Assembly (NCBI RefSeq): GCF_032118995.1
Contig: NC_092666.1
Location: forward strand, 15,501,950 to 15,565,949
DNA length: 64,000 nt
From: Asterias amurensis
Taxonomy: Eukaryota; Echinodermata; Asteroidea; Forcipulatida; Asteriidae
Direction: 5' to 3'
The notes below the pieces were generated by a model that had not been told where the DNA came from, searched no databases, and worked only from the letters and a program-made list of their open reading frames with translations. Positions 11,301 to 20,900 of the stretch are shown in pieces. The translations under genes were made by a program, and so were the position numbers. Each line of letters starts with the position of its first letter. Positions within the stretch are counted from its first letter, which is position 1.

Positions 11301-14300
11301 ACCCCAGAATTACAATCATTGACATTTTACACCGTTTTACCCGAGGTTAAACATGTTAAAGATCAGAAAACTTTTGCCACTTTCACTAACTATGTGAAAG
11401 TGAGTGGATCACATAAAACTGATGTAAGAAAAAATAGAGGAAAAAATGTAACATCCTTTGAACTGTGTTAAAATCTCCACTCAAAAGAGTGATGAAATTT
11501 ATGTTGATCAAAAAGTCCCTCAACATATCCCATGATCAGCTAGCCTTAGATGAAGGCAAAATAGGAATTTCTTACTGAAATAAAACAAAATTACTTTTTG
11601 TACCTGAGATTCTGGCATTTGGTTATTGGAATCTGTATCATCACCCCCCTCCTCGGAGTGGACTCTCCCAGGTGCATCTTGATCTCCCCTACCAGCAGAA
11701 TGGGTTGCTCCAGATTCAACATGGCTGCCCCCATCGTGTGAATGTTCACCATTCAGGGCTAGTTCCTTGGCTTCTTCAAGTACCGAGGGATGCTTGTCTA
11801 AGTAAGCCTTGGCAAGCAGACTAGAATTCATTTTGTACTGGTATTCAACATCCACACGATCCACTGAAATAAAATCATTTTTAAAAACCAATTACAATTT
11901 GCTGAAGCATGCCCCAGAAAGATTACCTGCTCATCCATCAAGTTTAATGACCCAGGCAATTACCGGGTAAACATACCTACTCACTGAAAAGGATGTATGC
12001 TTTAAAAGTTTTTTTAGCCAAATTTGGAAATTCTTTAATGGAGCTTTCTTGTAACACATTTCATAATAAACCCTTTCCATATCCCACACTGCCCAATCCA
12101 AATGTAATGTGTCTCGCAATACGCCCCCAAAATAGCTGAGCACAAACTAAACATTCATCATTAAAAACCTCATTATTCATTTTTTTTTATTGACAAATAA
12201 ACCATTTTATTTGATTACACATCCAACAGCACAATCAGTGCCAATAACAGTATGAATAAAAAACAAGAAGAAATGTTCACTTTTAGATGTGGGCGGCAAA
12301 CCTGAAGGGGAGAAAACCACGCAATCAGGTAGGGACTGAATCACACGTCGGTCTGAGGTGGGATTTAAACCAAGGTCCACAGATCGATGACAGGCAGGAA
12401 AAGAAACCACTGAGTCAACCTCGTTTACATTTACGTTGGTTTACCAAGCAGAATCCAGAAGTTTGGACGTAAAGCTAAGGGTGGTTGATTGGTGCTCAAG
12501 CAGTAGAAATACAAGTGTCTCCACGCTAACAAAAAGGGCTTCAAGAAAAAAGAGTTCTACGTGTATATCAACCTGATCCCTAAGACTATGAGTTGATTTC
12601 TACCGGAGAGATCGATAATTCAAGAAAAAAATTTCAAGACTTATTCTTACATGAGTTGTAGATCTGCTTTCCTGGTGACTTCATGTGTTGATTCAGAAGC
12701 TGAAGTCTGGTGTAACTCTTGGCACCGAATCGTTGCTGGCAAAAATCAGAACGGCTCTTAGCACCTTTACCCAATTTATCTTCTGATGACGAAACAAATA
12801 TATGAGATGTCAATTTACCAGAAGAGTATGACTTGCCAAGCCTCCATTAGAAGAAAGATATTACAAACTAACAATATTTATCCCTGTTGCAATTATATTA
12901 AAATTAAAATAATAAAGACAGTTGTAAAGTACCTAATGCAAAAACCAGTGAAATATCCCATGAGTAAAAGTTACATTACAAGTAAGAAGATTACAAATAA
13001 GCAACTTCAAACAAGTGAGTTTTTAACAGTGACTTAAAACAGTGTCAACAACTAGCCTGGTGAATATGCACAGGAAGACTATTCCAAAGAAATGGAGCAG
13101 CGAAAGAAAATGATCTTTGACCCCCCAAAATGGAAGAACCTCTTGTTGTTGTGGTGAACAATGGCTCAGAGATGATCGCAAAGTCCAAGCAGGGGAACAA
13201 GTTCAATCTATTCAATTGTAGTGATACCCAGTGTAATATATAATTGATTAATTTACAGCTCTTCATCACACCCATGGGGTGTATCAAAGCCCACAACAGG
13301 ATAAGGAGCTCTATGAAATTGGGCCAAAAAATACCCAAGAAATGACTACCTTGAAAGAACTGGAATTCTGAGCTCTCTCCTTCGTGACCTTGACAATCCA
13401 GGGTGAAGTACATGAATAGATCATGACCTTTGCCCTCTAAGGAGATAGCTAATGGTGATGATTGGGAGCTGCCAGCTGTCCTTATAGGGGCATCTAGGAT
13501 TGGCTGACCAGTTCGCCCATCCAGAACCGTCACCTGTGATTGGTGGAAAGTGCATTGTGAAAAATACTATAACTAAATTCGATGTTATATCTGTGGACAT
13601 TTTACTGACAAAATTTTAGCGTGCGATTGAGCCATTGTTGTCCCCTTCTGAAGGGTACTTTCAATTTTCAAAAATCTTCACGATATAACGTCATATCGGC
13701 GATATTTACCTGACGATATATCGCCAGTCAAAATTTTTGATATCGTCCAGGGTTAATTTGAAGAGTTCATTGTCTGAGCGTTTTGTGATGTAATGTATAT
13801 ACAGAAATGAATGGTTTTCAAAGGATTAATAAACAAACAAACATTCAGAATTGATGACTGGCTTTGTTGGAACCATCTCATGGGATGAGGCTGAGGGGTA
13901 GACAGAGGTTGAGCTATGTCAGTTTCCTCAGGAGTGATGCTGGTGCAGAGACCACAACAGAACTGTCTGCCTTCATATTAAACAGAGAAGATTGCATTCA
14001 TCAAAAGATGTCCCGCCTGATGGCGACATCATATAAAAGGTTAATAAACAAACAAATATCCATTATTATAACTTGGTGGATACACCTACCTGTGAATAGT
14101 AATAAAGTGGGTAGCCAGGACCGTGATTATAAGCAATCATGATATCAGGAACATCGTCATCATTGAATAAAGCTGCAGCAGGAGTGCTGAGGAGAACAAA
14201 AAACAAACAATCTCATCATGTTTATTAATCCGGAGGTCACAGGTTCAACTCCAACTCTAGTCATTGTTTCATCTTTACAACTGACACATTATTTGAAACT

Positions 14301-14900
14301 AGTTTCACAACAAACACAAAATAGACAAGGCAACTCATTCACCCCACACTGAACCCCCTTTTGAACAATGTGGACGACACCATGTAGACATTGTAGGGGT
14401 GGGGTTAAATTTTTGTTTAAACAACGCTGCAGAGTGCCTATTCTTATCCATACAGCTGTCGATTTCATAATGAGTTAGGACTCGTCTTATCTCGAGTTAG
14501 GACGAGTAACTCATCCTAACTTAGGATTAATCTTAAGGTCTGCATGCTACAGTGCAGGGTTGGGACTCGTCCCATCAAGTCCTAAGATTAGTCTTAAGTT
14601 AGGAAGAGTTTGTGACATCGACGGCAGGACTACTATATTAAATTTGTGAGCGTCACAGCATCATCCATGACAAAATTCCAGATGACATGTGACGCATCAA
14701 ACAATTTCGGTGGCTTTTACTCAATGTGTTTGATTGATTATATTCATCTTTTTACTTGTACATGTATCTTTATTGTTTTATGATCATACTTTATGGATTT
14801 TAATTTTGGACCTTTTAATTATTTAGTTTTAGTGGTTAAAAATTTTTGTTGTTGTAAAGCGCCTGGGAGCATTTTTAATGGATTTGGCGCTATATAAATG

Positions 14901-14984
<84 letters not shown>

Positions 14985-17900
14985 CAAATGACAAGAATCT
15001 GTGTGTGCAATTTATAAAAAGGAAGTGGATTTGGATTTGGATTGGTTGGGTCAAGGGTCAAGAGTCAAGGTAGTTCAAACCCCACCTGTAGGATTCTGAT
15101 TGAGGCATGGTGTAGTTCCAAAGCTGTATTAAACTCTGTCCATCAAATGCAACCGTTGTTGAGTTGAACATTGCCATGACGATATCAACAACTCCATCTC
15201 CTGTGATGTCAGCTAAGGTCGCTGGGGTCATTATTCCTTTAAACGGGTCAGAGTAGATTTTGATGACCTGAAATTTGAAAAATGTTTAAAAGTATTGGAT
15301 AAATTTATGTTTAGGTCAATTAGATTATCATCCTTAATATCATTCATAAAAAATAAAAAACATCTCTACTAGCATTTCCAGCTACCACCATCTCACGTCT
15401 CAAGAGTCTTCTCTAAACATTGCTGATCAATTTATCCTACAGTGAAAATGTCATTTTCTTTTGTTCATCTGAGCGCTTACAGACTTTCTTCTGAATGTGT
15501 TAGGCGCCTCTGAAGACAGTTCTTATTATCATTTGTACAAAATAAATCGACAAAAATGAAGTTTGTTTATGACCTTTTACCTTTGTATTATCGGCCTGAA
15601 GGAGATCTGTCATAGAGATAACCCATAATGATCCGCCATGTGTTTCACCTCCAGTTCCAAATAACACCATCTGACGACCTCCATGCTGATAGTAAACCTA
15701 CAGGAATACCAGAACTTAGTTAGTTTCACTTTCACCCCAGTGTTCCTGGTTTGATTGGCAGTATATTGCGCCACAGCACCTTTTAAAACATAACAGTGTG
15801 CTTAGTAGAATGATAATGATACTGAAGCACCTGGAGCGTCCCTGAGTGACGGATATGAGCAGCACTATATAACGTAGTCCCACACCTTGCAGGAAAGTAC
15901 TAAAATGTTGAAGCGCTTAGAGCATCCCTGAGTGACGGATATGAGCAGCACTATATAACGTAGTCCCACACCTTGCAGGAAAGTACTAAATGGTTGAAGC
16001 ACCTTGAGCGTCACCGAGTGGTGGATGTACGTGGTATAATGAAGCCACTAATAATATTATTATAATATTCCACTACTGAAGCTTGTCTGAGTTATAACTA
16101 CTATTACTATTGTAGTCTTTGGTCAATCAGAAACTGACCTGTGGGGAGTAATAAGATTCTTGACCGTCAGGCACTTGCATTGAGGTCACCACTCGACCCG
16201 TAGCTCCACTCAAGATCACCAACAGACCACTATGTGTCACTTCTTCATCTGAAACAAAAATCAGTCAATTATAAATAAAACGTCAAAGAACATGTCTCTC
16301 AGCTTATCACATGATCACCAAAACATGAAAGGAGAAAAAAGCGGTTCTTTAACCAAGAACAAAAAAAGCTTAGCTTTACAGGTGTAGAAAACACACAGAG
16401 ATCACACTGTGTTCACAGTGACCATGTCACATTGTGACCACTCCCAGACTATGAAAACTGTGTGAAAACTGTGTAAGTTGAACAAAGTTGGTCCACACAG
16501 AAAACATACTGAGATCACACTGTGTTCACACAGTGACCAAGTCACATTGTGACCACTCCCAGACTATGAAAACTGTGTGAATGATGTGTGATTTGAACAA
16601 AGTTGTTCCACACAGAAAACACACAGAGATCACACTGTGTTCACACAGTGACCATGTCACATTGTGACCACTCCAAGACTATGAAAACTGTGTGAAAACT
16701 GTGTAAGTTTAACAAAGTTGTTCCACACAGAAAACACACAGAGATCACACTGTGTTCACACAGTGACCATTTCACATTGTGACCACTCCCAGACTATGAA
16801 AACTGTGTGAATGGTGTGTGATTTGAACATATTTGGTCCACACAGAAAACACACTGAGATCACACAGTGTTCACACAGTGACCATGTCACATTGTGACCA
16901 CTCCCAGACTATGAAAACTATGTGAAAACTGTGTGATTTGAACAAAATTGTTCCACACAGAAAACACACGGAGATCACACTGTGTTCACACAGTGACCAT
17001 TTCACATTGTGACCACTCACAGACTATGAAAACTGTGTGAAAGGTGTGTGAATGAACATAGTTGGTCCACACAGAAAACACACATAGATCACACTGTGTT
17101 CACACAGTGACCATGTCACATTGTGACCACTCCAAGACTATGAAAACTGTGTGGATGATGTGTGATTTGAACTTAGTTGTTCCACATAGAAAACACACAG
17201 AAGTTTCACAATGGTGACTGGGAGGGAATTTTCCTAAGGGCTCGCCCGGTACTTAAAGGACAGGCCTTTGGGCCTGCAGTCCTGTGTTTTACTTTTGAGT
17301 CCTAGTCCTACCTGGTTTTCTGAGTGGGTCTCCTCCATGGATGTTTAAGACGTCATGTATACCGTCTCCATCAACATCTTGAATAAATTGAGCTGTGTAG
17401 AAATTACTTATTGATACTAGAAGTTCCTTGTTGTTGAATTTCCAGATTTCACGTCCAGATGCACCACTCACAAGTTTAAAAGACTGTAAAAAGCAAACAT
17501 ATTCAGAAAGTAAAAAGCATGTCACATACAGAGGTCTGGTGTTTGGTTATGTGTACAAGTTCGCTTTTGAAGGGCAAATATTATGTTCTGTCCTCAACAA
17601 CAGTTTTTTAAACAAACTAAAATTTAAAATGAAATTATATGTGATCACTAATAAAATCAACCGTTCAACATCAATCAATTTTAGTTTACATTATTGAAAA
17701 GTAAGATCCCTACTGCCTCAAAAATAAACCATTTAGAATATTGTATGTGGAAACCATAACTGTTGCCCAAAACAAATCCTCTAGAATCAACCAAAATGAG
17801 TTTATGTAGGATCCCTACTGCCTCAATACTATAATCAACTGATAGGCAAATGAGTTTATTTTATGCCTAACATGCCTAAAATTACAGCAACATCTATTCC

Positions 17901-20900
17901 AATTCAACCAACTTGTGTTTTAAAATTAAACACCAAAGTGTCTGCTTTTATAACAATTGATGTTTCATGTGTTACATTACATTTTCACAAAACAGAATCG
18001 CAAGGTACGTATAGGTTAAGCTTTTGCAAACTGCTTGATAAGGTGTACTGAACAGTTGAAAAAACAGTATTTTTTTATTTTGACTCGGTAGATTTAATGA
18101 CCCAACCTAAATAAATGTACTTTGCTCAAAGTACCATAACCATTGGTAAGGTACAAAGGACAATGTACCAGTGGTTCATGCAAAATCTATGTAGCGCAAC
18201 TCAACACACCCTACATTATGTTCAGCCTACCCCATCAGTCACATAGGAATGTTACTCTGTAATCATAGAACAGGGGTTGATTTCACAAAGAGTTAGGAGT
18301 CTGGACGAGTAACTCGTCCTAACTTACATGTAGGATTAATCTTAAGGTCTGCATGCTACAGTGCAGGGTTGGGACTCGTCATAAGTCCTAAGATTAGTCT
18401 AAAGTTAAGAAGAGTTTGGTGAAATCGACGGCAGGGCTTTTAGGTTAGCATGGTGGTAGATTCTAATGTCAGCACTTATTTCACAAGACCAGCCGTCATT
18501 TCACCAAACTCTTCCTAACTTAGGATTAATCTTTGGACTTTAGGATGAGTTACATTCTGTACCCATAGACATTAGGATGCATTGAACCCATCCTTAGGAT
18601 AAGTTACTCATCTAAACTCAAGATAGAATTCATCATTCATGAAATGGGCTGCAGAATGTAACGAGATAACTTTCTACTAGTACTTGAAGACAGTTTTGTT
18701 ACAATAGTTTTTGTTTTGTTTTTCTTCAGCTGGGCCACGCATCTGGAACTCTTTACCACTTAATCTTAGAACTTGTCTTTGTACCACAACATTCAAATCT
18801 CTTCTCAAAACTTATCTTATGTCACAGGTTTTCAAGGACTAATTTTTGTTGTGTCTATTTTTCTTTGTTTTGTTTTTGTTTTGTTTTGTTTGTTGTTGGT
18901 TTTTACTGCGCCTTGAACACCCAGCAGGGTGGATACGTGCGCATTACAAGTCTTACTGCTATTATTTATTATTATTAATATAAAGCACTATGAATCTCAT
19001 AAATTTTCACTATAAAGGAATGTTACAGAATTGGTAAGAAAACAATATCGTGAAGATCACAGATTTACATCAAACTTACACGGTCTAATGATGATTATAG
19101 TAGAAAAAATTCCTTGAAATATTTCTGCCTGAAATGTCATATTTGATGAGAAATAAATAATTGAACTTTGTGTTTAGAGTTTATAATTCACTGAGCGTTT
19201 TTTTTTTCTTTTTTCTTTTCTTGCATCAATGTCATGCCAAATGTGTAATCGATTTTTCATTATTTTCTCGTGTCCCAGAGTGTCGATCAATCTCAACTTC
19301 TACAGGTTTGTAAGTTTTTGTATGGTGGATTACATAAATTGCTTTCACTGCCAGCAACTGTTTTGTTAGCAAAACCAATTTTATAATAAGAGAATCAACG
19401 TGTGGTGAAGAGGTTTTCAAATAGTGGTTTAAACCCGCCAAGGCCTGGTTCGTGATAATTTTACCGAGATGAAGTCGAGGTAAATTATCAAGAACCAGGC
19501 CTTGGCGGGTTTTAACCATTAGCTGAAAACCGATTCAACACACTTTGATTCCCATCCATAAATATACCTTTTCGGTAAAAAATATCAACACGTTTTGTCA
19601 AAAAGTTTGTAATGCAAAAATTATCATTGTTCAATGATTTCTTTCTACACAACACCCCTCCAGCTATGAAATGGTAAGGCCCTCGGGTAAACAACTGTCC
19701 CGGCCGTTGCTCTCGACCAATAGAAATGAAGAAACTGTCTTATAAGCACTGGTGCAAGCTCGTGTGTCACGCCCATGTTTCAACACTTTTAACTGGTCAT
19801 TATCAAAGGTTTAAATACCCCCACGTGATGCGCTCTCCACCAATAGGAACAATAGGTCTTAGGTATTAGGTATTTATGAATGTTCCTTTAAAATAATTAG
19901 GTTTGCTTTAAATACTCTCCATCAAACTCAAAGCATACCACTGAACATAATTTTGTTACATAGTGAGGAACTATATGGTACTATTTTTTTTGTATGAAAA
20001 ACACAAGACCACCGGTGGACTTGTCCAGTCCTTAGTAGTTTACTGGACCACCAAAGTTAAAATCACCAATCTCAGGCTGGTGATTCAATGCTATATTTAA
20101 GCACTGTCAGAACTATACAATTGTTCTCAATCTATTGTGCATAAAAAGTCCCATGCTGTGAACTACCAGAAAGTAGTCTGTGATTAACAATGGCTTTTTA
20201 AAGCTTTTCATGCGTTTCCTTTTTGCATGAGTACAGAAACACAATCAAGAGCACAAGGTGGAAACTTGTTAGATGCTTCACACTGTATGGGTCTACATGA
20301 ACAACTGCCTTAGACAGTTTATTTCACTACACAATACACATCCTTCCTGTGCATGCAGTGAATTATTATAGTATTGCATGGATTGCCAAGCAGCGGGTAG
20401 CCTAGCAAGGACTTGTTCTTTGTACGTGTGTGTGTGTGGGGGGGGGGCTCACTGTGTTTGATGCCCCTGGGGGTATTTTAACTTTCAAGAAGGGTGCGTT
20501 TATTTTTTGTGTATTTTTCATGTAAACATTCTATTTCTACTTTCTGTAACCTTGGATTGCTCATATTATTTGTTATTTATTTTAAGGTGGCCAGTGGCAA
20601 TGGACTTACAGGCTTCCAAGTCGTAGTTTGTAGTTTACTTTTTTACTTCAGGTGTTGTGCAATTTTGTACTTTTGGCCTATAAATGGATGTTATTATTTT
20701 TGTATTGTTTATAATTAACATCCAGTTTTAGGCAAACACTACTAAATGGCACAACTAAAATTTTACAAAGCTTCTGTTAACTTATCATGCCTTAATTTTT
20801 GTTGAACCCATCATTAATATTCATCTGGATGTTTATGTTAGCTCAGCGGATGCTGATTGGCCTAAACAGACACATACGCCCCTACATGGAGACAATCATT

